From NCBI RefSeq assembly GCF_905147365.1, contig NC_056417.1:16142501-16206500 (forward strand): DNA of 64,000 nucleotides, given 5' to 3'. The notes below the pieces were generated by a model. The model did not search any database. It was given only the letters and a program-made list of their open reading frames with translations, and was not told the origin of the DNA. This document shows, piece after piece, positions 35,201 to 43,755 of this stretch. Source of the stretch: Aricia agestis. Taxonomy: Eukaryota; Arthropoda; Insecta; Lepidoptera; Lycaenidae. How positions within the stretch are numbered: position 1 is the stretch's first letter; each line of letters begins with the position of its first letter. A program made the translations under genes and the position numbers.

Positions 35201-36016
35201 GGAATAAAAGGCTATTATTACTTTTCAATGGTAATGCACGAAATTACAGGATCAAAGGCTTTCAGGAAGGAGATAAAATGATATAGACTCGAAATCGAGC
35301 GAACCCGTTAAATACATTTCCAACGAAATGCAAAAGCCAACCATCGGCGTTTGAACGTGAACGAGACTGATGTAAAAAAAATATCTAACCTAATCTGTAA
35401 TCAGCAATCAGCCGACTGGCGTGTACGAGGTCAATAGCCATCTCCACTTCGAACTTTTATTAATATCAAGGTACTTATATAGCCAGTAAAATGCAATTTT
35501 TTTTTTAATTTGGTGATTCTACCAAAACTGCGTTTTCCACCGTGCGTTTCTCGCATAACTTTCTGCCGCGCACTGTAAAACTCTGGAACGAACTGTCACC
35601 AGCAGTATTTCCCGACCTATACGACCTGCAAACCTTCAAGAAGAGAGCGTATTCCCTCTTAAAAGGCCGGCAACGCACCTGCAGCTCTTCTGATGTTGCG
35701 AGTGTCCATGGGCGTCGGTAGTCGCTTTCCATCAGGTGACCCGTTTGCTCGTTTGCCCGCTTATTTCATAAAAAACTTAATATAAAAAATACTCACTGTC
35801 ATTCGCGTTCCCCGAGGCGGGCTCCAGCGTCCATATCTGTTTCTTCTTGAGGCTGGTGCCGTTGGCGTTGATCTTGAAGCCGAAGGTCTCGGCGGTGAGG
35901 TACCGGTAGCGGGAGTTGATGAGGCCGATGGTCCACCAGCCGCGCTGCTGGTTCTGTGTGATGATGTCCCCCGCGCCGTTCGTGTCGCCGTTGCTGTGAC
36001 CGTTTAAGCCGTTCAT
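13914..36016 (-). CDS. sn: Fascin (singed), actin-bundling protein, eight coding exons, complete
   Basis: Fascins cross-link parallel F-actin in filopodia, bristles and nurse cells using four beta-trefoil domains. Coding exons on the minus strand are 36016-35797, 29270-29162, 21665-21518, 21158-20973, 20537-20309, 15415-15259, 14829-14668 and 14241-13914. All borders are GT/AG and all phases close, giving 1539 bases, 512 residues plus stop, matching the usual length of insect fascin. Diagnostic blocks are RYLTAETFGFKINANGTSLK near residue 37, KKKQIWTLEP after it, NVTCE, RYFxG-like GYFLGSSSDKL, RKRFAHLS, VPWGEDTL, ANQDEISSHETFQLE, KYWHADSEG and the terminal HWEY. Ser55 aligns with the regulatory serine before KKK (Ser39 in human fascin). 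No frameshift or stop is seen. Confidence 0.95.
14491..14626. mobile_element. Foldback MITE in the last sn intron, TAA duplication
   Basis: GGGCCTGTTTCACC at the left pairs with GGTGAAAGCCC at the right, and inner blocks GTTAAGTG/CACTTATC and GGATAG/CTATCC also pair. TAA flanks at 14488-14490 and 14627-14629 fit PIF/Harbinger. Confidence 0.72.
14668..14829 (-). CDS. sn: sn exon, residues 350-404, trefoil 3/4
   Basis: The acceptor TTTCAG ends at 14830 and the donor GTACGT begins at 14667. It encodes SSNALFELEWCGSGAVAFRA, NNGKYLLTKRSGHLYASADT and CKYYFYLIN. It leaves phase 2. Confidence 0.92.
15259..15415 (-). CDS. sn: sn exon, residues 298-350, trefoil 3
   Basis: The acceptor CCCCAG ends at 15416 and the donor GTCGGT begins at 15258. 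It encodes VDVTANQDEISSHETFQLEF, RRWYIRTMQDRYWTLETGGG and QAAGDN. Confidence 0.92.
15465..15632 (+). mobile_element. Retroposon 3' fragment (ACTAGCTGACCCGACAAACG type)
   Basis: It begins CTAGCTGACCCGACAAACG and contains AAATTTCATTAAAATCGGTT and GTGACACGAGAACTTTATAT. The same order of blocks appears at 33254-33570, so the two are copies of one family. This block arrangement is common in lepidopteran LINE or SINE tails. Confidence 0.6.
16671..16689. repeat. CA microsatellite
   Basis: About nine to ten CA units lie in an sn intron. Confidence 0.9.
17501..17829 (-). mobile_element. LINE-tailed SINE-like repeat, near full length
   Basis: On the minus strand it runs from the ACGTG head through ACCGGAGAAATACCACGTTC, a CCCTA-rich variable middle and the CTTATTTCAT tail, ending in an A-run (T-run 17501-17508). 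It lies in an sn intron. Confidence 0.85.
19932..20100. repeat. Interspersed repeat fragment candidate
   Basis: The block ACATGGGAAAATGCATTACG followed by GGATTGGGGACATCGGCCGG resembles a moderately GC-rich LINE tail set in AT-rich intron DNA. No second copy is in the window, so the call is tentative. Confidence 0.3.
20309..20537 (-). CDS. sn: sn exon, residues 222-298, trefoil 2/3
   Basis: The acceptor CTGCAG ends at 20538 and the donor GTCAGT begins at 20308. It encodes FSAEYHAGSLALRDSAGAYL, KAVLKTRSTAVTRDELFSLE and NDKYVSVKQ. It leaves phase 1. Confidence 0.92.
20538..20972 (-). other. sn: sn intron, no feature seen
   Basis: A short AT-rich intron with consensus borders. It holds no repeat or ORF that I can support. 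Confidence 0.8.
20973..21158 (-). CDS. sn: sn exon, residues 160-221, trefoil 2
   Basis: The acceptor CCCCCAG ends at 21159 and the donor GTGAGA begins at 20972. The exon is 186 bases, phase 0 both sides. It encodes VNLRSIGRKRFAHLSESLDE, VPWGEDTLFTLEF and HTCNNKYLSAGGK. Confidence 0.92.
21159..21517 (-). other. sn: sn intron, no feature seen
   Basis: A short AT-rich intron with consensus borders and no repeat or ORF that I can support. Confidence 0.8.
21518..21665 (-). CDS. sn: sn exon, residues 110-159, end of trefoil 1
   Basis: The acceptor CTAG is at 21667-21666 and the donor GTAAGA begins at 21517. It encodes SVSDDGSGRWALRNVERGYF, then LGSSSDKLTC and ELWHVHLAARPQ. It ends in phase 0. 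Confidence 0.92.
23021..23318 (+). mobile_element. LINE-tailed SINE-like repeat, near full length
   Basis: It has head TACGTGGGAGAGCC and tail CTTATTTCATTAAAAAAA. It abuts the perfect hairpin at 23323-23402. Confidence 0.85.
23323..23402. repeat. Perfect hairpin, 38-base arms, 4-base loop
   Basis: The arm at 23323-23360 is exactly complementary to 23365-23402, with loop GAAT. It begins a few bases after the A-tail of the SINE-like copy. No mismatches are seen, so it is recent or constrained. Confidence 0.9.
24445..24690 (-). pseudogene. DDE_Tnp_4-type (Harbinger/HARBI1-like) transposase fragment
   Basis: The minus strand encodes TTSGLIDLLEAGDRVLNEKG followed by F. This matches the block around the second catalytic Asp of DDE_Tnp_4 transposases (SGL-x-DLL-x-x-GD-x-x-x-A-D-K-G-F). 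After frameshifts and stops, ARVRIHIES recalls the conserved R-x-x-VE region. The catalytic Asp position reads Glu here. No upstream or downstream domain survives. Confidence 0.55.
25026..25498. mobile_element. Non-autonomous TIR element flanked by TTAA
   Basis: TTAA at 25022-25025 and 25499-25502 border inverted ends GAGGAT(A/T)CCACA. The 473-base body has no ORF. TTAA duplication suggests a piggyBac-mobilised element, though the ends lack the usual CCY start. Confidence 0.6.
25931..26122. mobile_element. Foldback element with a direct duplication inside one arm
   Basis: The outer arms AGCGTTTGCCATCTATTTTAT and ATAAAATAGATAGCAAACGCT pair, as do AAAAGTCAAACCTTCTC and its complement. CTTTGAGAAGTCTTAAAAGT is directly repeated (period about 30 bases) inside the right arm. 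Confidence 0.65.
26503..26935 (+). mobile_element. Retroposon/LINE-like fragment (GGGTTCCGTAC...GGGTCCCGTTTTTACCC)
   Basis: It has TCGAACTCGCGCACGAAGGG near the left and CAGACGGACAGACAATGAAG near the right. The right end, inverted, reappears at 43084-43150. The block order is that of a common lepidopteran repeat; the class is not fixed. Confidence 0.55.
27539..27658. mobile_element. Foldback MITE (GGCGCA...CGCAGACGACAGAC ends)
   Basis: CGCAGACGACAGAC near 27546 pairs with GTCTGTCGTCTGCG near 27637, and GTGACGCAC with GTGCGTCAC inside. Flanking bases ATA and TTA do not match exactly, so the target duplication is unresolved. Confidence 0.6.
28649..28968 (+). mobile_element. LINE-tailed SINE-like repeat, full length
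   Basis: It runs from TACGTGGGAGAGCC to CTTATTTCATTTAAAAAAAA and lies 194 bases upstream (in plus coordinates) of an sn exon, in the same intron as two other copies. Confidence 0.88.
29162..29270 (-). CDS. sn: sn exon, residues 74-109, trefoil 1
   Basis: The acceptor CCCCAG is at 29272-29271 and the donor GTGAGT begins at 29161. It encodes MIYLRSHLDKYLAVDTFGNV then TCESEEKEPGSKFQI. It carries two bases of a split codon at each end. Confidence 0.92.
29404..29695 (-). mobile_element. LINE-tailed SINE-like repeat, near full length
   Basis: It has a T-run at 29404-29412 and a head ending CTCTCCCACGT at 29695. A second head fragment (29702-29725, plus strand) follows after five bases, creating a head-to-head inverted arrangement. 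Confidence 0.85.
29733..29945 (+). mobile_element. Retroposon tail, GACAGACAGAC...TTTATAATA family
   Basis: Blocks in order are GGGAACCGTACATTTTCCCA (approximate), GGGACTCAAAGTA, AAATCG-TTCAGCGGTT and CAGACAGACAGACAG, then TTTCGCATTTATAAT. The same order recurs at 32436-32855, 38081-38340 (inverted) and 44026-44232 (inverted). These are typical lepidopteran retroposon tails. Confidence 0.7.
31611..32037. mobile_element. Non-autonomous TIR element (GGGCGACTAACCC ends)
   Basis: GGGCGACTAACCC at the left pairs with GGGTTAGTCGCCC at the right, 427 bases apart. It is AT-rich inside with no ORF. The target duplication is unclear. Confidence 0.6.
32436..32855 (+). mobile_element. Two tandem retroposon tails of the GACAGACAGAC family
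   Basis: Both copies start near CCGCAACTCCGTTGCG and pass through AAAACTATCCTATGTCCTTT; the second ends CAGACAGACAGACACACTTT then TTTATAATATTAGTAT. They are direct neighbours (about 200-base period). Confidence 0.75.
33056..33251 (+). mobile_element. Diverged retroposon tail
   Basis: It carries CTACGCCTCGCGGTGTTATT, ATAGCCATACCAAATTTTAT and GGCGTGAAGAAGTAACAAAC, ending GACTTTCGCCTTTATAATAT. It has the same block order as the neighbouring family but is strongly diverged. Confidence 0.6.
33254..33570 (+). mobile_element. Retroposon tail, CTAGCTGTCCCGGCAAACG family
   Basis: It matches the 15465-15632 copy in its start, its AAATTTGGTTATAATC middle and its GTGACACGAGAATTTTATAT end. It is longer, with an insertion in the middle. 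Confidence 0.6.
34198..34266. repeat. Hairpin with 20-base perfect arms and a palindromic loop
   Basis: TATAATGCATCCTCCAACAT pairs exactly with the sequence ending at 34266. The loop itself contains TACGTACAATTATTGTACGT, also self-complementary. Confidence 0.85.
34726..35222 (+). mobile_element. LINE C-terminus (RTE-like) fragment
   Basis: The frame at 34757-35131 reads GCETWSLTLHHREKL, QRAMERSMLELKIKDRVRN, KWRWAGHMLRHH and RRWEDDLKQTAGPFWLRVAR. This is the typical tail of insect endonuclease-reverse transcriptases of the RTE type. A frameshift near 34787 separates it from an upstream KKKTFETSILPVLTY segment. It ends in AATAAAAGGCTATTATTA. The polymerase core is missing. Confidence 0.8.
35509..35774 (+). 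mobile_element. LINE ORF2 end plus 3' tail, the source of the SINE-like family's tail
   Basis: The frame starting near 35514 reads FSHNFLPRTVKLWNELSPAV, PDLYDLQTFKKRAYSLLKGR and stops at about 35719. This resembles LINE ORF2 C-termini (FLPR-x-x-x-LWN-x-LP...FK-x-R). From 35651 the DNA is the same as the 3' half of the SINE-like repeats, through CTTATTTCATAAAAAA. Confidence 0.78.
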
Positions 36017-36022
36017 GGTTGC
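35797..36022 (-). CDS. sn: sn exon with start codon; residues 1-73
   Basis: ATG lies at 36016-36014 in CAACCATGA context. An acceptor (CTCTCTTTCAG at 36023 and above) sits only six bases before the ATG, so the 5' UTR comes from a separate upstream exon. The donor GTGAGT starts at 35796. It encodes an Asn/Gly-rich leader and then the start of trefoil 1 (QQRGWWTIGLINSRYRYLTA, SLKKKQIWTLEP). It ends one base into a codon. Confidence 0.92.
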
Positions 36023-37359
36023 CTGAAAGAGAGGAAAATTGGATTAGTATTACGGCCAGATTCTTCTGAAGCGATTCGTCAAACGTATTTCGATATAATA
36101 TGGCTCATTCGGACAAACACGATTTCCTCAGACAGGAGATATAGTTAAAGACGACTCCTTCTGTAGGTGTTAAATTTTTAAAGTGAGGTCCATCGTCTTT
36201 GATGGATTGTTATCCTATTTTTAAACAGCACTTTTATATTAGCTTGATTTTTTTACAACAGCCTAGTTCCCCCTACATTTGAAAGAGACATGAATCTCCA
36301 CAGTCTACTGTCCGTATAACACGGTAAATATTTTTGTTGAAGTTTGGTTTTGTACAACTCATGATATCCTGTGGTTTGGTGGTGTACGCAGCAAGTACTT
36401 TCCAGATTAATATAGTATCATGGCATATTACAATAATGAAGCGTTTAGACCTCAATAACATTATCGTAAACAGGAAAATTATCCAGGAAAGTTATTCCAG
36501 GAAAATATACTTACTATAGATCGTGGTTTAAGTATAATTCCATTGCAAATAATTGCCTCGTCATATTTTCTTCTTTAAATACTTTTTCGAAGACAGATTT
36601 ATTAATTTTATAGGATTTAAAAGGATAGATCATAGAATGTATAGGATTTGAATTGCCTAAACTAAGTCTAAAGCATCACTTATGCTCGGTTTCTTGAACG
36701 TTTTCTTGGCAGAAGTTTATGTTTACCAGTGTTTCTTAATCAATAATCATCAATCAGAAAACCAGTTAATATTCTCCTGTCAGAAAACCGTAAAATCAAG
36801 TAAGGTATCTTGCCCACGTGGCCTGAAATTTTAGGCCTTAATTTAGACAGTAGACATGAACAATGAACATCTAGAGACAAAACAGAACTACACAGTAATT
36901 AAAGTTAATGTGCATCAGGAAATCAATATCGCAGTTAATGATGGTGCAAATGGGTGGTCGTGCGGCACTCGGCAGGCCAGCCGCCAGGGCCGATCACTCG
37001 GAACGGGGAGTCAATGACCGATACTCGACACCGGCTAAGTCACGGCTAAGCTAGTGCTTACACTCGCTTAGGTTACACAGCCTTAGCTTACAGCCTAGAT
37101 TATGCTGTTACTTAGCTTTTGGTTGTGTTTACGTGCTTGGCCAGTGTACATTTGCAGTAAGTTTTGTGTCTAATTAGTAATTGCTAAAATACATACTTAC
37201 AGTTTGTCTTGGTAGTACTTTAGATATGAATAGTAATCTTATTAAAAGTCTACTGAATAGAAAAGCCTGCAGTAACTCAGACAGGAAAATTGATGTCAAA
37301 AATAAAAGACGTATTATTAGAGGGAATTGAAGCAGTCTTTCTGAAAAGGGAGATATTTA

Positions 37360-37715
37360 TACGTGGGAGATATTTATACGTGGGAGAGCCATGCTTCGGC
37401 ACGAATGGGCCGGCTCGACCGGATAAATACCACGTTCTCACAGAAAACCGGCGTGAAACAGCGCTTGCGCTGTGTTTCGCCGAGTGAGTGAGTTTACCGG
37501 AGGCCCAATCCCCTAACCTCTACCCTATTCCCTTTCCTACCCTCAACTATTCCCTTCCCTTCCCTTCCCTACCCTCACCTATTACCCTATTCCCTCTTAA
37601 AAGGTCGGCAACGCACTTGCAGCTCTTCTGATGCTGCGAGTGTCCATGGGCGACGGAAGTCGCTTTCCATCAGGTGACCCGTTTGCTCGTTTGCCCCCTT
37701 ATTTCATAAAAAAAA
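37360..37715 (+). mobile_element. LINE-tailed SINE-like repeat with duplicated head
   Basis: TATTTATACGTGGGAGA occurs twice in a row before the usual GCCATGCTTCGGCACG head. The middle is an expanded TTCCC/CCCTA run and the tail is CTTATTTCATAAAAAAA. Confidence 0.85.
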
Positions 37716-38080
37716 GGGTTCTGAGCTCGTCGTACTAACAATGAAAGTACATCCTCAAACCATAACTATTCAAGCAAGAGCCACATAATTATTGAACCAT
37801 TCAAGAGTATCCCTCCAAGCGGGACCAAGTACAAAGGACCATAAAGTACTGAAGGACGAAACGTATTGCTAAAGTACGTTCAAAACTATTTTCCTTCTGA
37901 CAGGGCCTTTAGGCTGGGCTGAAGACAGGACAATGACAGGCGTTGGCCGGACCAGCTCAACCGCGACGCATTGTTCATTGCCGAAATAGTCAGTTACGCA
38001 ATTTGCAAAGTACTAGGTGGTACTAGCGAGTAGCGACTCCGACTTTGTTGGTTGTTGCTAAGTGCGGTTCATCACACCCA

Positions 38081-38340
38081 TACTAATATTTTAATGCGAA
38101 AATGTGTCTGTCTGTTACCTCTTCACGCCTGAACCGATTTTGCTGAAACTTGGTATAGCCTAAGATGTTATACCTAATATGTATAATATTAGGTATAATA
38201 TCTATCTTATACTTAATAAGATATAATATAATATCTTATAATAAGATACCTTGTGTCCCGGGAAAGAACATAGGATACTTTTTATCTCGAAAAAATCTAC
38301 GGTTTCTACGCAATAAACAATTTTTGGAAATCTAGCATCT
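38081..38340 (-). mobile_element. Retroposon tail of the GACAGACAGAC family, inverted
   Basis: It begins ACTAATATTTTAATGCGAAA, then GTTACCTCTTCACGCCTGAA. An AT-rich TATAATATTAGGTATAATATC expansion interrupts it before GTCCCGGGAAAGAACATAGG. Confidence 0.65.
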
Positions 38341-41300
38341 ATATTAAGTATATCATAGCACTTTTAAGTTTTAGCTCCAAAAGGCCCAATCTATACATTT
38401 TTGTATGTCATGTATGATGTACCCAACCATTCAGAATTCAAATATGTACTTGAGCGGAAATATCAAAAACCTACAATATTTCATTATCACAAAACAGTTC
38501 GTTGAATCGACAAAATCTGCAAAATAGAATAGGAAATTTTTCTCTCTATCCGCAACAAGTTGTATCATTGTTCTTGTCGAAAGAAGAACCATATGAGAAC
38601 CATCTAAGGTACTCCAGTCTTCGATCACTGATATACAAGATACACAGTCCCATACAAAACCTCTCGAAAATCTGTCGCCAAGTAAAAGTGTTTAAAAAAG
38701 TATACATTTATCTAAAATCAACCTTAATAATAGTTATTAAAGATCTTTTTATAAAACAATGTACAATGTGTGTTTACAAAGCAATAAATTTTTACGAACG
38801 ACGCACGCTTCAAACTAAATTCAACCATCGTCCATATGTCTTAAAGTTTAAATTATTACAATTCCAAAAAATCACTTCAATAATTTTACGGCCGCACTTC
38901 GCCGCTGGAACAGGGTGAAGTAAAGTATGAGTGGAGTCGAACTGTTCAACATTTTTTGTTGATTGTAATAATTTTAATAGTTCATTTTTTAATTTTTCCA
39001 AAGTTTAATGTATAAAGTGTGGAGTAATTATTTTTACTTGTAATATTATGTTGTTCTAATATGTTTAATTTTATAGTTAACTAAAATATACTTGTATACA
39101 TTGAATATAAATGCTTAGAACATACAAAGCTCGCTAAAGTCGGCTTGAAAAATTGTTCGCATCTTTGCCGTGCTATAACTGATATCCAATCTCCACATCT
39201 AACTGGATCTCGAGGAAACCTAAAAAAAATATATTCCTCAATAAAATAAATAATAATTAATAGCGACTCCACCAAATGGAACAGAAACACAGTGTATATA
39301 ACCCGAACATTTCAAGTGGGCATGATAAACTACGATAAGTACCTTTAGTATGAGTATTCGCAATTAAAACTGTTTTTTGTTGATTTCTTAACGAAATACC
39401 AATATTTATAATACAATTGTATGAAATATATTAGGATAAAATTAATACTTACCGGAAATATGAAATTCCATCCTTTTTTTGCGTTTTAAACGTATGATTT
39501 TTACAATTGTTGAACGAGCACTGGGACATGTTTCCCAGCGGAGCGTTCGAGCACTACTAAATCGAAAGTCCACCAGAATGTTGCGTTTGGTGCTCTTTTA
39601 GTGAGGTCGTTTTTGGCCGCGGACTGTGAATCTTGTATATTAGTGATCGAAGACTCCAGTAAAAATGTCTATGATCAATAATTATTGTTTAACCAGTTGC
39701 GTTTTGTTTGCTCAGACATGGCCAGTATACAAATACAGTCTGGGCTGTAGACAATGGACACATCCATCAATATAAACAGCTGATAAATGAGCGGATGTTT
39801 ACAGGACGGAGGACCAAAGAGATAATAGCTGCCTATGTGCAAATAAATGTAAATTATATGCAAATAAACATACATTTCTACTCCATGAAGTTCTATCTTC
39901 TGTTGTGTACAAAGAGAATATAATCACTACGTGGTATAAGAATAGTAACGTGGGGGCGCAGCGGTAAGACATTTTAATCTGGGTCTACGAAAAAAAAATT
40001 AATCATGCTAGAGCCTAGAGAAGAAGCCAATCTTGAATTTTTATTATTTTCTTGTTTAGATTAATTAGGTTCAAAAACTATTAAACTATTTTAATAAACT
40101 GCCAAATCCTGGTAAAGGTCTAATATGACAAAATAACCTTCTACCGTTATACAGCTTAATTTATATTTAACTTAATCTACTGGTATCTTAATTAAAATAG
40201 AGGTAGCCCCTGCTGTGATTGTAAATTTTAATCAGCAGTGTTCTCTTCTCAACATTCTTCGTCCGTTTACAGTTAGCGCCACCGAACGGTATTTAACTCA
40301 TCGAAATTGATCTAACGAGTCGGACGGGTGACTGTGAGGTATAAAATGTGACAGTTAAACAGCTGTTATACTGCCGTTATAAGATGAGGCGTTTTGTAGA
40401 AAGTACGGAAAACATCCATCTAAATGTCTCGATTTACCGTCAAGATAACTATCTTGATGGGCGAATACCGTAGTATTTACATGAATTAGGTAGAAGCTGT
40501 TTAATAACGTATTATTTGAGTTTAGGCCAGTATAAGGCTTTAGAGTACCAGACCTAGAAATGGCCCTCACATAAATTCTGTTACTCCATAAATTCTATTT
40601 GACTGTATCCATTAAAGTTTTTGAACCGTTCAAAGATTCAACGATTCAAAGACTTTATTAGCATCCAAGTATACAATATACAAACTCAGCACCTTGTACT
40701 ACAGGTTCCATTTGATTGCATTATTTCTTTATGAAAAGTCGTATTGCCTTTAGCCAGTATCCTTTCTTTGTTTCTCTTATAACATAATTTGTACCAAAGA
40801 GTTTAAATTCACACATTCTTAATTAGATTTGATTCTCGTCTTCGCATGGGTCCGAAAATGTCTGTAACATGTGGTAGAGGCATGCAAGGTTGTTGCCCGT
40901 CTCCCGGCTTGCCAAATTTTGCTGCAATGCGTCTGTCTGGCGTTTGTTTACTTTCGATTTATAAGTTCAGGAATTTATGGTCGTGTATTTCGGGATGTTT
41001 CACTGAACTCTCGTTTTTAAAGTTATCTTTTAATCCAAAAGCAGATATATTGCAAGCTGTAGCCCATTATATTGATAGCGTGATGTAGGATTTTGGCGCT
41101 AGTTCACCACAAAGCTATCATCTAATCATCAAATGGCTTGTAGTTTTTATCTCAGATCCATCGTGTAAAAGATAGCTTTTGCGAACATATGCAACGATAT
41201 TATGTAGTTATCCAACGTAGTATCCAACGGATAGTTGTTTTTATTGCTCAGCTCTTCTAATAGGCTGTGCCATATTATTATCTTAATTGAAAAATATCTT

Positions 41301-41509
41301 CCTTTACTATTTCGTATAAAGTATTTATTTATTTATCTCTATATCTTTTTATTTATTACTCTTTTAAACGGATAGCCGACACGACTAATGATCAAGTGCT
41401 ATCAAGAGCGACATTTAACACGGCCATTAGACGCATGACATAAGTCAATTCAGCGGCAGTGTCCACTTGAAACACTTGAATGTCCTATTCAAACTTGACA
41501 ACATTTTGT

Positions 41510-41562
41510 TTGGAATCGAACCCACGACCTCGCTCTAAGCCGCTGGTCCACGGCGGCATGTC
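41510..41562 (-). mobile_element. tRNA-derived SINE head fragment (candidate)
   Basis: On the minus strand GACCAGCGGCTTAGAGCG resembles a tRNA A box and GTGGGTTCGATTCC a B box, with plausible spacing. The surrounding sequence does not fold as a full tRNA, so a SINE relic is more likely than a tRNA gene. Confidence 0.4.
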
Positions 41563-41736
41563 AGGGCATCGACCTTAAGCTCGTTTGATAAGCTCACTAT
41601 TTATAGCCTATCAATACCGCTTCTGTGCCGTATACGGATAACTATCTTGTCACTCACATTGCTGTTTCCACCGCCGCCCCGTCACGGGAACGTCGCCGTC
41701 AAATATTTAAATAAAACGCCACTTTATGATCTAGGT

Positions 41737-42055
41737 CAAGAGTCACCAAATGGCGGACCGCCGACCCATTGTGTGCGGACCAAGCGTGTTCGAAGACGAT
41801 CTTCGTTCATCTTAGGACTTCAACATATTATTCAGGATTTAATGTCAATATCTATAGCTTGCACCAATATTTCACTCTAAACTTCAGAGAGATAATTAGC
41901 TACAAAAATGGTTACTTTTCTCATTGATATCAAAAAATACCTTCGTAATTTCCGTAATTACCTTTGTTTAATTTTTTTTAAATAAAATCTGTGGACCGCG
42001 ACGGTCTTTTCATGTCTTAAAACGGACCCCGACCGAAACTAATTGGTGACCCCTG
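41737..42055. mobile_element. hAT MITE with perfect ATCTAGGT duplication
   Basis: The eight-base ATCTAGGT lies at 41729-41736 and 42056-42063. Ends CA(A/G)G(A/G)GTCACCAA are inverted. CAGGGGTC-type ends and eight-base duplications are standard for hAT. Subterminal GCGGACCGCCGACCC and GGACCGCGACGGTC are also typical. Confidence 0.85.
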
Positions 42056-43083
42056 ATCTAGGTTATAAGTAGCTGTTTCTTTTTCTACCGACATTATTGG
42101 TCTTAACCCCAGAGCCAGCAATAGCCAGACTTTTGTCATTTTATAAAAGCTGAAAGTTTGCCTGTATATTATTACCCCTATAGAGGTTAGAAGTTAGAAC
42201 GACCAACAACTATGGAGTTTCGGTCGCGGGATTAGGAGTCTGTAATCTGTCGCTGGCTCTTATGTTATCTAGCGAGAGCGACCCATACTCTGCTTTGCAG
42301 TGACGTAGAGCAAAATGAAACCTATAGCCTAAGTCATAAAGTAGCATTTAATTTGAATTTTTGTCGGTGACGTCCCTGGTGAAGGCAGTGGACAAACGAT
42401 CTGAGTAGAATCCGAGGCCCGTGGTAATAGAATATTTAGTCTGTCATCTCGGACTCGAGTATTTTTATTATCTCCTTACATCAAGTGAAAGGTATGGTCT
42501 TCTTTTTTTGCAGTCTTCTACGGCCATCATAGTTTTTGCTTCTAATTTGAAGAAAAAACGTACTTTTTTATGTAACCATCAGCAAAGAGATTTATGACTT
42601 ATGTGTTTCAGATACTATGTTTTATTTTCTTTGAATTCTTTGAAATCTAGCATGGCGAAACTTAGCAATGAAACGTCGCTAGATTCGTAATATTTAAGAG
42701 ACGACGGACATTCTTGTAGACTAGATAGTTAAGTTCATTGAACTTTGCACTTGCGAACATAATAAGCAACATATTTTCTTATCCCATATTGTATTCTTTT
42801 TGCCATGAAGTAAAGACATTATACGATATGATCAGCAACTGGTTTGTAAGTTGTAACAAGCTGAAGAACTCGCAATAATTGATATCAAGAATTTTAGCGC
42901 CCCATAATAGTTCTTTTTTTTCGCACATTGCTGAGATGAAATTGCTTTATTTTGTCACTATTTATCCGAGACGTGACACTTTTACAATGTTTTGTCCTCG
43001 TCTGTCAAGTCATTTTTCGAACGTATCATATAAAAACAAACACTATATTATAACTAAAATCTCTATGTCAAAGTGATCTTTTT

Positions 43084-43150
43084 TAGGGTGCCGTACCCAA
43101 AGGGTAAAAACTAAAAACGGGACCCTATTACGAAGACTTCGTGGTTTTTT
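43084..43150 (-). mobile_element. Retroposon fragment, inverted copy of the 26503-26935 end
   Basis: GGGTAAAAACTAAAAACGGGACCCTATTACGAAGACTTCG inverts the end of the earlier copy (TGAAGTCTTAGTAATAGGGT, CCCGTTTTTACCC). It is short and truncated. Confidence 0.55.
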
Positions 43151-43242
43151 ATTAGCAAGTAAAGGGGCTAAAGATAATATGTCAAGTACGACCCCAAACG
43201 CATATATTTATAAAATAAATCTTATCAATGCGTCTAAAATCT

Positions 43243-43510
43243 AAAGAAAACCGGCGTGAAACAGCGCTTGCGCTGTGTTTCGCCGAAACTGAGTGAGTTT
43301 ACCGGAGGCCAAATCCCCTACCCTCCCTTATTCCGTTCCCTTTCCATCCCTACCTTCCCCTATTACCCTATTCCCTCTTAAAAGGCCGGCAACGCGCCTG
43401 CAGCTCTGCTGATGCTGCGAGTGTCCATGGGCGACGGAAGTTGCTTTCCATCAGGTGACCCGTTTGCTCGTTTGCCCCCTTATTTCATAAAAAAAAAGAA
43501 AAAAAAAAGA
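43243..43510 (+). mobile_element. LINE-tailed SINE-like repeat, 5' truncated
   Basis: It starts at AGAAAACCGGCGTGAAACAG and keeps the whole tail with a long A-rich run. Confidence 0.85.
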
Positions 43511-43639
43511 ATAAACATGACGAAAGATGAACCTCGTATCTGTGAGATGTTATATCACAGATACGACGAGCTTGAATGGTCTTTCGTTGTCGAACTTTTA
43601 AAATCATTCTGGTCAATATATATGGTTCATCCATATTGC

Positions 43640-43755
43640 ATACTGATATTATAAATGCGAAAGTGTGTCTGTCTGTCTGTCTGTCTGTTACCTCTTCACG
43701 CCTTAACGGCTGAACCAATTGGGCTGAAATTTGGTACAGAGATACTTTGAGTTGA
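43640..43755 (-). mobile_element. Retroposon tail of the GACAGACAGAC family, short
   Basis: It reads GATATTATAAATGCGAAAGT, GTCTGTCTGTCTGTCTGTTA, then CTCTTCACGCC and ATACTTTGAG. It breaks off where the usual CCCGGGAAAGG would follow. Confidence 0.7.

Larger units (their letters stand above)
29271..35796 (-). other. sn: sn intron (6.5 kb) rich in retroposon tails
   Basis: It contains a SINE-like copy plus a second head fragment, four or more GACAGACAGACAC-type tails, a LINE C-terminal fragment, an RTE-like fragment and a TIR element, listed separately. An open frame at 33804-34106 has no recognisable motif and is not called. Confidence 0.7.

Noticed and set aside
38502..38918. 138-codon plus-strand frame
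   Set aside because: Lys/Ile/Tyr-heavy translation with no motif, in AT-rich intron sequence.
41510..41562. Functional tRNA gene on the minus strand
   Set aside because: A- and B-box-like words are present, but I could not close an acceptor stem or anticodon arm; kept only as a SINE relic.
43412..43654. ORFs starting MLRVSMGDGSC
   Set aside because: They recur in every SINE-like copy and come from the LINE-derived tail in the wrong frame.
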